This document shows, in pieces, positions 37,101 through 47,895 of a stretch of 64,000 nucleotides of DNA. Source of the stretch: Schistosoma mansoni (taxonomy: Eukaryota > Platyhelminthes > Trematoda > Strigeidida > Schistosomatidae); NCBI RefSeq assembly GCF_000237925.1, contig NC_031495.1, positions 41,382,210 through 41,446,209 on the forward strand, written 5' to 3'. The position numbers and the translations under genes are program-made. Within the stretch, counting starts at the first letter, position 1. Each line of letters begins with the position of its first letter. The notes beneath the pieces are model-generated. The model searched no databases. It saw nothing but the letters and a program-made list of their open reading frames with translations, and was not told the DNA's origin.

Positions 37101-39788
37101 CTACCTGGTTGGGATCCGCGAGATGATAGCAACCGATGGTTAGAGACCTTGAATGACATGGCTCAAAATCGTTTGCAATGGCGAAGGTGCATCTACTCTT
37201 TGTGTTCTCCCAAAATCTAATATTCTGAATTGATGTTTCTATCTTTTTCTTTTTCCAAATTTATTTCGCCGGATTATACTCCTTGAATAACATCTTCAAA
37301 CCCTAGTATTTCGGATTACTGCATATACTCTAATTACCTCTACCACTATGGGATTTGAATGGACAACTGCATCTCTGTGCTAATGTGGTATGGCAACTCG
37401 AACTGATGTATGTACGTACGAAGTTCTACGTTGTGACTGACTGAAAAGAAAAGCTAATGATAAGTTATGAAGTCAGCGATTGTAATATGAGACGATGATA
37501 CTTTAGTGTGGTTCTCAATATATGATTCAATGCGTGTAGATACAAGATAGATTAGCATGGATCACTACTAGATAAGCTTGGCTATTTGTTTTTCAGCCTC
37601 CTCATTTGATGACTCAGAACTATACCGACTTACTGATATGAGATATTTGATGTTCCTCAGTTAATAAGTCAATATTTTTCACCAAATCGAGACACAGAAA
37701 CACTTATCCGACCTCCGAAAATAGAAATATCAAGAATCTTGAAGTTTACTTAGAGTCCCTTAGCAATAAGCCCTTGCGATAAGTATTTAAGTATTTGTCG
37801 CCATAATATTTAAATAAGAGGAAAGTTACGTGTAGAACAAGTTACCTGAAATCCTTGAACAACTGAAGGGATTTTTATATCTTCTTCGATCTGAAACAAG
37901 TAATCAGCGTAAACAAATGACAGAATGAGAAAAGATATTATCAGCAAATATTCTTGGTAATTTTTAAACTGTCACAAAAATGGAAGTGATGACAAAACGA
38001 AGATAGTATTTATTCATCTAAATTATGTACAGTCATTAAGGTAATTAATATAGACAAAAAAGCAATGCTATTTTAATTCTTATGATATGATAACTCCTAC
38101 CTTTAAAGATAAGGATAGTAGCATAAGATACTTTTATTTCTTAATTTTTACCACATGTACGTAGGTGTAAGGGGGTTCAAAATTCTGACTAAAAAAGAAT
38201 AAGACGCAAATAATCTAAGAAATAAGAAGAACAAGACTAAGGCTCAGCACGACAAACGAATTACTGAATTGGTAGTTATAAACAGGGAGGACTAGAGTGG
38301 AGACATTCGATTAAAAAGCTGAATAACCTAATCCTCTGGATTTTAAACAAACTCATCAAAGGAGAGATATCAAGAGAAGACTAATGGTAACTGAGAAATC
38401 AACGGACTTGTTCTCACGTAATTTCATGACAGCTACATTATATAAACTGAAAATTCCTTTAAGCTCTAAGGTATTACTCTCTGAGGCCCCAGATACAACA
38501 TATAAATAAAAATTTTAAAAACATCAACACATTTAGTGAACTTAGCCCTGGACTCCATCCATGACGGATTGATGGTATCCTCTAATATTGTAACACCTGA
38601 GCAGGACCTAACGAACGATACAATATCTTCACTTCTAAATAACAACTTCAAAATACACAAAGCTTAAAAGCCAATAACCAATAAGATGTAATGCCAACAT
38701 CACTAGCCGTTAGTCACTTGTGGAGAAAACCTAACAGCTCACTTTTTGACGTTTGTGCTGATAATGTTGGTCAGGAAGGAAAATAAGAGCGTCATCACCA
38801 AACCAGCTCAAATGACACAATATCCTCACGATCCTTCTGACAAATGAGTCTGCTATAATCTCAATAGACTGGTGCCATGTAGGTTGACAGCCAAAAAAAC
38901 TTAGAACAGTAAATTAGACTTTAAATGAAAAAATACGCGAAAACATTTGAACAATTAAAAGATATACCTGATGTAGATCTTTATCACTTTGTTTGCTCGA
39001 AGAACTAGAGTCAGTAGGCTGATATCCAACTGGAGGTGCGAAATCAACCTAAAAGGACAAATATACGAACGATAAAATTACGCTCATGTCACATTCGATT
39101 ATGGTGACTGCATCCTTCGGTTTTGTTTCCAACACTTTAAGCTCATATATACGCTCATTGTAGTTGATAGCAATGATATCTCCGACTGTGAGGCAAGCAA
39201 AGTCGCGAAGAGCATTTTCTAGTCTAAATATGATTATAAGTTGAGAATAAAATTACACAGCTTTGGGGTTGGATATATCCAGAAAATCAGTACTCTGAGG
39301 CTGAAAACGAGCGAAAGAAGCTACAGGCAAGGCTGCATTAACTACAGAGACCAAACCACCCTCTTCCAAATGTAGATTTTTTAGCATCTGAAATAGAACT
39401 GGTATATTTGACGTCTACCCAGTAAGGAACATAAATCCTCCCTTCATCTGCAACAAATTCTAATACACCACAATGAGTAGTCCGGTTTGCTTGTTGGTTA
39501 GTCAACTTGAATAGCATTGGGTACTGGACGTTCAGTCGTGCTTAAAATTTCATACGTTCATAAACCTGAGACTTACTAAGTACATCTAAAGCAGATGGAG
39601 GCATGATAACTAAAACATTTACACACTACATGAAGTCTTACTTTTTCCTCCTTTCTCCACACTAGACCGAAAATTATCGGCTAAAAAGGAAACCGGATAG
39701 CATCTGTAGGAGGTGGTGAACGGGGAAGAATTATCAATCCGATGAAACTAAGAGGAATCATTTAATCCCAACCACTTACGAACACCAT
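31200..39788 (-). CDS. ufd1: UFD1, ubiquitin recognition factor of the p97-Npl4 complex
   Basis: Eleven exons, all GT-AG and in phase: 39780-39788, 39642-39747, 39577-39609, 39419-39540, 39257-39387, 39082-39223, 38968-39048, 37846-37890, 35957-36060, 34587-34659, 31200-31268. They give 304 aa (human UFD1 about 307). Landmarks: [60 protein letters not shown] and [16 protein letters not shown], the double-psi barrel ubiquitin-binding domain. Two p97-binding SHP boxes follow: AFSGTGYRL (224-232, exon 9) and PFSGTGHQL (291-299, exon 11). With Npl4 it feeds ubiquitylated substrates to p97/VCP in ERAD and proteasomal degradation. Introns 1-6 are 31-36 bp; introns 7-10 are 1.1-3.3 kb and hold LINE pieces. 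Exon 1 is only ATGGTGTTC. The last exon lies in arm 1 of the inverted duplication. Confidence 0.95.
31900..33990 (-). mobile_element. Non-LTR retrotransposon remnant in UFD1 intron 10
   Basis: The minus-strand frames encode an [45 protein letters not shown] (33,843-33,406) and [18 protein letters not shown] (33,063-32,827), then a C-terminal tail with [12 protein letters not shown] and ENRSQWRRR near 32,150. The DD pair is kept (YTDD), but frames are broken, a glycine-rich block is missing, and a SINE is inserted. It is 5'-truncated near 34 kb. Same orientation as UFD1. Arm 1 ends inside it at about 32,292. Confidence 0.85.
33085..33374 (-). mobile_element. tRNA-derived SINE with decayed second-type hammerhead, 16-bp duplication
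   Basis: It is flanked by gagatagtggatagat on both sides (33,069-33,084 and 33,375-33,390). On the minus strand it has box A (aatagctcagtggtaacg) and box B (ggatcgaatccgcc), then CTGACAA, a perfect GTGC/GCAC stem II, GAGA, and CCCGGGTC. That is a hammerhead layout distinct from the SM-alpha copies, with one substitution in each core box (CUGANGA and GAAA). It is inserted in the LINE of UFD1 intron 10. Confidence 0.8.
36980..37440 (+). mobile_element. 3' end of the same non-LTR family, in UFD1 intron 8
   Basis: The plus strand encodes [38 protein letters not shown] and [10 protein letters not shown], the C-terminus of the 31.9-34.0 kb LINE family, followed by its 3' UTR (ttctacgttgtgactgactg). 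Antisense to UFD1. Confidence 0.75.
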
Positions 39789-39827
39789 ATAAAAGTAGCG
39801 TCCCAACTATATAGGGCGCACAATGTT

Positions 39828-39870
39828 ATCAGTCTTCAGTCTTCAGTAATAAGGATAGTACGTTGATGAA
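39828..39870 (-). mobile_element. 3' terminus of CR1-like element 1, just upstream of UFD1
   Basis: The text tcagtcttcagtaataagga matches the 3' end of CR1-like element 2 at 44,612-44,650, with short tandem tctttcag-like repeats as is typical of CR1 tails. It is separated from the rest of element 1 (43,077 onward) by the nested RTE. It ends about 40 bp 5' of the UFD1 ATG. Confidence 0.75.
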
Positions 39871-42800
39871 AACTCCGCCTGTAGCTCTTCTAGAGTTACT
39901 GCCGGTCCCAAGCCCACACAAAGGAGGAGGGTTGGGCATGGGGTTAGCGACCCCATCCCGTAGAAAAGCTAACTCGCTTAAAAAACGCTAACCAGAAAAA
40001 ATAATTCAAGCCATTTAAACTCTGACCTGGGAGTTGAAGGAATAATTATGACGTCTCATGATGAAAGCCGAGTTCCTTCGGAAGTCATGAGGCCGATGCA
40101 CCTTCTTACAACCAAAGCGACACTCTTTTTAGGTACATGGAACGTCCGGACAATGTGGGAGACAGGAAAGACCAGCCAAATAGCAATGGAAATGAGGAGA
40201 TACAACTTAGCAGTACTCGGAATCAGCGAAACCCATTGGACACAAACTGGACAACAAAGGCTGAGTACAGGAGAGATGCTGCTGTACTCCGGTCACGAAG
40301 GGGAAAATGCTCCACACACTCAGGGAGTTGCAAAGAAGCACGAAATGCACTTGTGGGATGGGAATCTCATGGACCCAGGATAATCAAAGCATCATTCAGA
40401 ACAAAGAAGCAAGGGATCACAATGAACGTTATCCAATGTTATGCACCCACCAATGATAGCAACGACGATGATAAAGATCAGTTCTATGAAAGGCTGCAAT
40501 CAATTATAGAGAAGTGCTCACGAAAGGACCTGACCATCCTGATGGGAGATCTAAATGCTAAAGTTGGAGTGGACAACACAGGATATGAAGATGTAATTGG
40601 ACGACATGGATTAGGAGAGAGAAATGAAAATGGGGAGAGACTTGCAAACCTATGTGCATTCAACAAATTGGTTATAGGCGGCACAATATTCCCACACAAA
40701 CGCATACACAAAGCTACATGGATCTCACCGGACCAAACCAAAGAGAACCAGATAGATCACATCTGTATCAACAAAAAACTCCGAAGATCAATGGAAGATG
40801 TGAGAACCCGGAGAGGAGCTGACATAGCTTCAAATCACCACCTGGTTGTGGCCAAGATGAGACTGAAGCTAAAGAAACACTGGACAACTGGACAAACAGC
40901 ACTACAAAGGTTCAATACAGCCTTCCTTCGAGGTATTGACAAGCTCAATGAATTCAAAGTAACTCTCAACAACAGGTTCCAAGCTCTACAGGATCTACTG
41001 GATGGACAAGAAACTACTTTGGAGGACAACTGGAAAGGGATAAAAGAAGCATTAACTTCAACGTGTCAGGAGGTTCTTGGTCCTAAGAAGCATCATCACA
41101 AGGAATGGATCTCTATGGGAACCCTGGACAAAATTCAAGAAAGGAAGAACAAGAAACTAGCAATTAACAACAGCCGAACACGAGCAGAGAAAGTCAAAGC
41201 ACAAGCAGACTATGCAGAAGCAAACAGGCAAGTGAAGAAAAGCATTAAAGCCGACAAGCAGAAATACATGGGAGAACTAGCAACGACGGCGGAAAAAGCT
41301 GCAAGAGAAGGGAATAAAAGACAACTATATGATACAACGAAGAAATTGGTGGGAAGATATAGCAAACCAGAGAGACCAGTCAAGGAAAAAGGAGGAAAGA
41401 CAATCACTGAGATTCAAGAACAGAGGAAAAGATGGGCAGAATACTTCGAGGAACTGCCGAATAGACCAGCCCCATTGAATCCACCGAACATCGAAGCAGC
41501 ACACACTGACCTTCCAATAGATGTCACTCCACCAACGATCGAAGAAGTCAAGATGGCCATCAGACAAATCAAAAGTGGGAAGGCGGCAGGACCTGACAAT
41601 ATACCAGCAGAAGCACTGAAGTCAGACATTGAAATAACTGCAAACATGCTTCACCTTCTATTCAAGAAGATTTGGGAAGAGGAACAAGTGCTAATTGACT
41701 GGAAAGAAGGATATCTCATCAAGATACCAAAGAAAGGAGATCTGAGCCAATGTGAGAACTACAGAGGCATCAGTTTGTTATCAGTACCAGGAAAAGTTTT
41801 CAACAGAGTGCTGCTGAATCGGATGAAAGACGCAGTAGACGCCGAACTTAGGGATCATCAGTCTGGATTCCGTAAGGATCGGTCGTGCACAGACCAGATT
41901 GCGACACTACGGATCATCGTTGAACAATCAGTTGAGTGAAACTCATCACTATATGTCAACTTCATCGACTATGAGAAGGCGTTTGACAGCGTGGATAGGA
42001 GGACATTATGGAAACTTCTTCGACACTATGGAGTTCCTGAAAAGATTGTCAACATTATCCAAAACTCATACGATGGACTACAGTACAAAGTGGTGCATGG
42101 AGGACAGCTGATAGATGCATTTCCAGTAAGGACCGGAGTCAGACAAGGCTGTCTACTCTCCCCATTCCTCTTCCTTCTAGTGATTGACTGGATTATGAAG
42201 AATTCGACATCTGACGAGAAATACGGAATACAATGGACAGCTCAGAATCAATTAGATGATTTGGACTTCGCAGATGACCTAGCCCTCCTCTCTCATACAC
42301 ACGAACAAATGCAGATGAGGACCGCAAATGTAGCAGCAGCCTCCACGTCGATAGGCCTCCACATTCACAAAGGAAAAAGCAAGATTCTCAAATGCAACAC
42401 GGAGAACACCAACCCAATCACACTTGATGGCGAAACTCTGGAAGAGGTGGAAACATTCAAGTACCTGGGGAGCATCGTTGATAAACAAGGAGGATCGGAT
42501 GCAGATGTAAAGGCGAGGATTGGCAAAGCAAGGGCAGCATTTCTACAATTGAAGAACATATGGAACTCAAAACAACTCTCAACAAATTTCAAGGTCAGAA
42601 TCTTTAATACGAACGTCAAGACGGTCCTACTGTATGGAGCTGAAACGTGGAGAACTACTACGGCCATCATCAGGAAGGTACAAGTATTTATAAACAGTTG
42701 TCTACACAAAATACTCAACATCCATTGGCCGGATACTATCAGCAACAGCGTTTTATGGGAGAGGACAAACCAGCTTCCAGCTGAAGAGGAAATTAGGAAA

Positions 42801-43062
42801 GGACGTTGGAAGTGGATCGGACATACATTAAGGAAATCACCAATGTGCATCACGACTCAATCCCTAACTTGGAATCCGGAAGGGAAGCGGAAAAGAGGAA
42901 GGCCAAAGAACACACTACGCCGGGAAATAGAAGCCGATATGTAAAGGATGAATAACAACTGGAAAGAACTGGAAAGGAAGGCTCAGGACAGAGTTGGATG
43001 GAGAATGCTGGTGAGTGGCCTATGCTCCTCGACGAGGGGTAACAGGCGTAAGTAAGTAAGTA
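39871..43062 (+). mobile_element. Complete RTE/SR2-like LINE with 14-bp target duplication
   Basis: Identical flanks agtacgttgatgaa (39,857-39,870 and 43,063-43,076) delimit a 3.19-kb element: a GC-richer 5' leader, then an endonuclease-RT reading frame. Endonuclease landmarks: FLGTWNVRTMWETGKTSQI, GISETHW, MGDLNAKVG, SNHHLVVAKM. RT landmarks: [59 protein letters not shown]; then a C-terminal [13 protein letters not shown] motif. It ends with (taag)n. Defects: a frameshift near 40,340, a TGG-to-TGA stop at 41,937-41,939, and a stop at 42,942-42,944. Otherwise open throughout, so a fairly young but dead copy. RTE clade is sure; SR2 versus Perere-3 is not. Confidence 0.93.
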
Positions 43063-43076
43063 AGTACGTTGATGAA

Positions 43077-44470
43077 CCTATGTTAATCCTGGCAGATTCA
43101 CTAATGGGGCTGATACCACTTGTTCTAGTCATTGACCACTCGATGAGAAAAACGGGACCTTACTTTTAGTTTATTAGACCGCGGTTTTTAAACATTCTTG
43201 CTATGACCTCGGAGATTATCAGTGCTAGAGGGAGCAAAAAGACAAGACATATTAACACCCAAACCATAATTAAAGATACGAAATGCCAGTATAAGGTCAT
43301 TCGGCTATTAAATTCGAATTTTCGGGTAGCAGTAACGTGGGAATACCATCACTACGTTTTGTCCGCCTTTTAACGTACGAAGACAGTCGCTTCGGACAAG
43401 CACGACTATCATATGCCAACTGTCGTCCGTAAATGGTACGGGATTTAGCTTTGGTCTTTTTCATATATTCTTGATTTTTTTATATTCGCACTTAAATGAT
43501 GCCTGTCCTGTTGACAAGAATAAATCCCAGAAGTGTTTCCTACGCTTTAACAACTTTAGGGCTTCCTTATTAATCCATGGACGGCAATGTGGTAGCTTAC
43601 GTGCTGACCATGGGATAAACGGTTGAGTTACGGATTCGAGCGTAGCCTTAAACCTATTCCATGCATCTTCGACCGACCAGTCAATCTAGATAGTACAGCC
43701 TCTGATTGCCGGAATATTAGCTCTCCAGAAATTAGGACGGGGTGGAGAAGATGCAAATTGCATACCATGTGCCTGGAACTTAAAGGAAAGCACGTGACCA
43801 ATATTCACTAGTGGGGGAGGGTGTTGAATGTCGAAGACACCTTCACGGTGGTGTGTGAGGATAAAATTTAGCAGTGACGGATCATGTTCCAAGTCAATAA
43901 TTGTCGGTTTTACGATACATTGTACAAGTGCACACTAAATAATTGAGATAGAAGGTCGCTATCGAAACTCCCAACTGAAGCTGTGAGCTCTATCCAGTTG
44001 ATATGGGGTGCGTTGAAGTCTCCAATGATGGGACATTATTCTGCCTTACTCCAAGAACAGACGTGTCTTAAGATAAAGTCGTCAGCAAGGCAACACGGAC
44101 TACGATATATTCCTCCTATCGTCAATAACCCGTTTCTAGACCTAATTGTACAACATACTACCTCACACGTACTACTGGCATGCGCCTCCGATATGATCGA
44201 TTGTATGTGAAAGTGGTCCATAACATATAACATTATGCCTCCTCCCTTGCGACTTATAACTCTTTCACTTCTGATACAGATGTAGCCTGGAATGATCGTT
44301 GAATAGTCTATATCTACAGTGAGCCAAGTTTCTGTGACAACAATTAGATAGGGATTTAATTCATCCACCAACAAACTTAGCTCGAACATTTTACTTCGAA
44401 GACTACAGGCATTCGGGTAGCACACATTTAAGGTGTTTTTGGAATCATACGTTCTACCCATACAGGTCTC
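43077..44470 (-). mobile_element. CR1-like element 1, endonuclease part, RT deleted
   Basis: The minus strand encodes an apurinic endonuclease N-terminus: NVCYPNACSLRSKM, IVVTETWL, GGIMLYVMD, IGGIYRSP (44,461-44,036), then a C-terminal part with NFWRANIPAI (43,892-43,686) and linker text near 43,490-43,560 encoding PWINKEALK. The RT domain is absent; the linker runs within about 500 bases into the 3' tail (cctatgttaatcctggcag). Internal deletion is the simplest reading. The RTE is inserted in its 3' tail. Confidence 0.78.
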
Positions 44471-44611
44471 GAAAGCATTGGCTTCCTATTACTTTAATTT
44501 TTATTTGAAGGAAGGGTAAAGAAGTTGTAGTGACCAACTTTTGTGAAGATAACGTGATTGGCAGAATAGAAACAATAATTATCACAACCAACTGTACCAT
44601 TGATTGTTTTA

Positions 44612-47550
44612 CTGTACCTTCAGCCTTCAGTCTTCAGTAATAAGGATAGGAGTCTATTAACCTATATTAATCCTTGCAGTTTGTTACACTGCGGAGGTCC
44701 AGTCTTGTTTTGAATGTATCAACAGAAGGTGCTGACATTACGTATTCTGGTAGAGAATTCCAGTAATTCACTACTTGGTGCGAGAAACGAAACTCCAGGC
44801 GTAGACTATCTGATCTCGCTTTTTGTACTTTCTTCGAATGTCCTCTCAAATGATCAGTCCTAGACGGAAGGAAAAGATATGACATGTTAGTACTAAGGTC
44901 ATCGTTCAGGATACGATAAGCCAATATTAGATCACTCCATATTCTACGGTAAGATAACGGAAATAAGTTGAGGTGTCTCAGTCTGTCTTCACAAGATAGG
45001 CCAAATAGACCTTTTGTCGTTTTAGTCCCTCAGCGTTGGGTTCGTTCCAGCACATCCGCCTCATATTTGAGACAAGGACTCGCTGCTTGAATCCCATATT
45101 TCAAATGCGGTCGCACGAAAGTTGGGTATAATAATGTAAACATTTCCTCATCCAGATATCGGAAAGATCTACGAATAAACCGTAATACCCTCTAGCCTTT
45201 TGCAGCAGCAGCCTTACAGTGACTGGTTGTTTTGAGATCATTGCTTAGTGTGACTCCTAAATCTTTATAGTTTCCTACTTTGGGTAACACAAATCCACAT
45301 ATTGTGTAGTAATACGAAACATCGTAGTTATTTAGTTGCATCACTACACTATTGTTAGGATTCACTTCTAGTGACCACCTGTCCATCCATGCCACTAATG
45401 AGCTGAGGTCATCCTGTAATAATATTCTATCTGATATGCTGTATATGGGTCTCTAAATCCTTATGTCATCGGCAAAGAGTAGGACGGATGACTTAGCTAC
45501 AGTTGGTAATTCATTTACATAAAATAAAAAGAGAAGAGGACCAAAAATTGTGCCTTTGGGAACTCCACTTTTTACAGGTTCCCATAATGAGAGAGCTCCA
45601 TTTACTTTTACCCTTTGTCTCCTGCCATGAAGAAAGTCACTTATCCAGTCTATGACTGCATAATGAATTCCAAAACTTTCCAGTTTCAATTTAAGACCAG
45701 AGTGGGAGATCTTATCAAAGACTTTACTTAGATCTATGAAAACCACATCTGCAGGAATATTTCGATCTTTTGCCTCAGCCCAATCTTCTCTTGCAATGAG
45801 AAGATTTGTCAAACATGATAGGCCTTTCCGAAAACCATGTTGCTTCCTGGATAAAAGATCATGTCCTTCCACATAGTTTATGACATCCATCCGAATAATT
45901 TTTCCATCAGTTTTACAACTTCACTAGTTAAGCTAACGGGTCAATAGTTGCTAACCAAATCTCTACTCTCAGCCTTATACACAGGACTAATTATCGCGTC
46001 TTTCCAGTCTCTCGGTAATCTGGGCTGCCGCAGGGACATATCAAACGGTATCGCTAAAAGTTCAGCAATTATATCTGATAGAGTTTTCATAATCATAGGA
46101 TGAATATTATCAGGGCCATTGGAATTATCAGGTTTGAGATGCTAAAGTGGCCCTTAAACAGTATCTTTCTTAATAACTACGGGGTCCATCATTAACCAGA
46201 CGCCACAATCACAATGAATAGGTGGTCATTCCTCATTATTGGTAGAAAAAACTGTTAGGATATTCACAGGAATATCCCGAAAACTATCTCGAACGTAAAG
46301 TGGTATGTTTTCAGGCTTTCCACATATTTCACATGTTATTTCCTATTGGCCATTATTTACAGTTGTCCTAACTATGACTTTCACGTGTCATTTTCCTATT
46401 GGTTAATTTTGAGTTGTCCTAATTATAACCTTTACGTGTCCTTTCTTCCCATTGTTTACTGTTCATAGTCATCTTAACTGTATAAATATGCCTTGTCTGT
46501 AAATCATTTTCGATCTGCTTCGGACCCCATAAACAATTCTCACTTAACGGCTGTGTTCTGGTTTATTGGAGTTGGGGAACAGTATTGGGGTCGTACTAGG
46601 ATATCTGAATTTGGTCAATTGGTAGAAATTCGCCTAGTCCTATCGCAATACGCAACAATCTCGCGACTTAACAAAAACTTTACTGAAATATTCCGACAAA
46701 GTTTCGGCTTTTTCGATATCACTTCTTGCCAAAATTAACAGATTTTCTTGTACCAAAAGTGATGGGATTCCATCTCTTCTCTGAGTTCGCCTCTTTATAT
46801 ACGAGAATAACCGTTTTGGACTATATTTACAATCCCTAACTAATTGTTTTTCATATGACCGTCTAGTCTTACTAATTAACGCTTTACAAGTATTTCTAAT
46901 CTTACAATAACTGGATCTGTACTGATCTAAGCCAGTAGAGATGAACATATTTCAGTGCTTTTTCCTACGCCTAAGAAGTTTCTTAAATTGTTTATCTATC
47001 CATGGTGGACTATTGTTCGGTCTACGTGGAACCAAGTATGGTATGAACGGGGACACGACTGCACTAAACGTGCCTTTAAATATAGACCACTCCTCTTCAA
47101 CTGATGAGATAGTAGTCACTGACCAATCTATCTTAGCAGCACACTCCTGAATGGCTGATATGTTAGCTCTCCATATGTTTGGGCGAGGCTTAATCTGATC
47201 GTATATCATGTCACTAGCTCTAAACGTGAATGACAAAACAGCGTGATCGCTATTCACTTACGGGGGAAGAATATTTAGGTTGGCAATATCCTCAGTCTCA
47301 TGAGTGATTACCAAGTCCAACAGAGAAGAACCATGGTTTACACCAAAACGTGTAGGTTTGGACACATGCTGTACTAATGCACGCTCCATTACTGTTACCA
47401 GGATCCTGTTATTAAATGAGTTTGTAGATCCTTTCGTGGTCATCTCAGTCCAACTAATGTCAGGTGCATTGAAGTCTCCCAATATCAAGCATCTGTTATT
47501 TTCACTCCATAGCCGAATATGCCCTAAAATCAACTGTGTAAGAAAAAACA
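44612..47550 (-). mobile_element. CR1/SR1-like LINE 2, endonuclease-RT, broken
   Basis: Minus-strand order: endonuclease (CLILGDFNAPDISW, SLLDLVITHE), WRANISAIQECAAKIDWSV, linker PPWIDKQFKKLLRRRKKH, then RT (RKQHGFRKGLSCLTNLLIA, VVFIDLSKVFDKISH, SGVPKGTIFGPLLFLFYVNE, LLFADDIRI), a thumb segment (KVGNYKDLGVTLSNDL) and the CR1-type C-terminus FSHQVVNYWNSLPE. It ends in the cttcag-repeat tail. The domains are complete except at the 5' end, but the frame is interrupted by stops and by a 366-bp insertion. Confidence 0.9.
46292..46657 (+). mobile_element. 366-bp insertion in CR1-like element 2, LTR-like
   Basis: ATCTCG occurs on both sides (46,286-46,291 and 46,658-46,663). Removing the insert and one copy restores a continuous CR1 reading frame across the joint (FVKSRD-SFRDIPVNI). 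The insert carries tataaatatg and a right end in CGCAACA, LTR-like features, but its left end (AACGTAAAG) lacks TG. It may be a damaged solo LTR or another small element. Confidence 0.65.
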
Positions 47551-47554
47551 CTTT

Positions 47555-47894
47555 TTCAATGTTTGTGACCTTGCACGAACCCCCGTACTCTTAGTAGTCT
47601 CGCTTGTGGATTTTGGCACGATCTCGGCATTATGTTCATAGCACGAGATCGCCAATAAATACATCTTACTACCATTTTCAACTGCTATCTGATATTTGGC
47701 CTTCAGATTGGTCTAATCTAGAGATCAGCACGCCATTTTCCGGCAGTGGTGATCATAGTGAACTGCGACTCGACGCCCACTACAAAGTCCTCTGTTTGCC
47801 CTTCAGTAGCAAATAAAAAGTGGGTCAAAGTCTTTTCTTGGACGCGTTATTTAAAAACAGGACACCACTCATTTCGGTAGAAGGCTCGAGGAAC
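47555..47894. other. Unassigned sequence between CR1-like element 2 and arm 2
   Basis: No coding frame of note and no match to other parts of the window recognised. Confidence 0.4.
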
Positions 47895-47895
47895 A

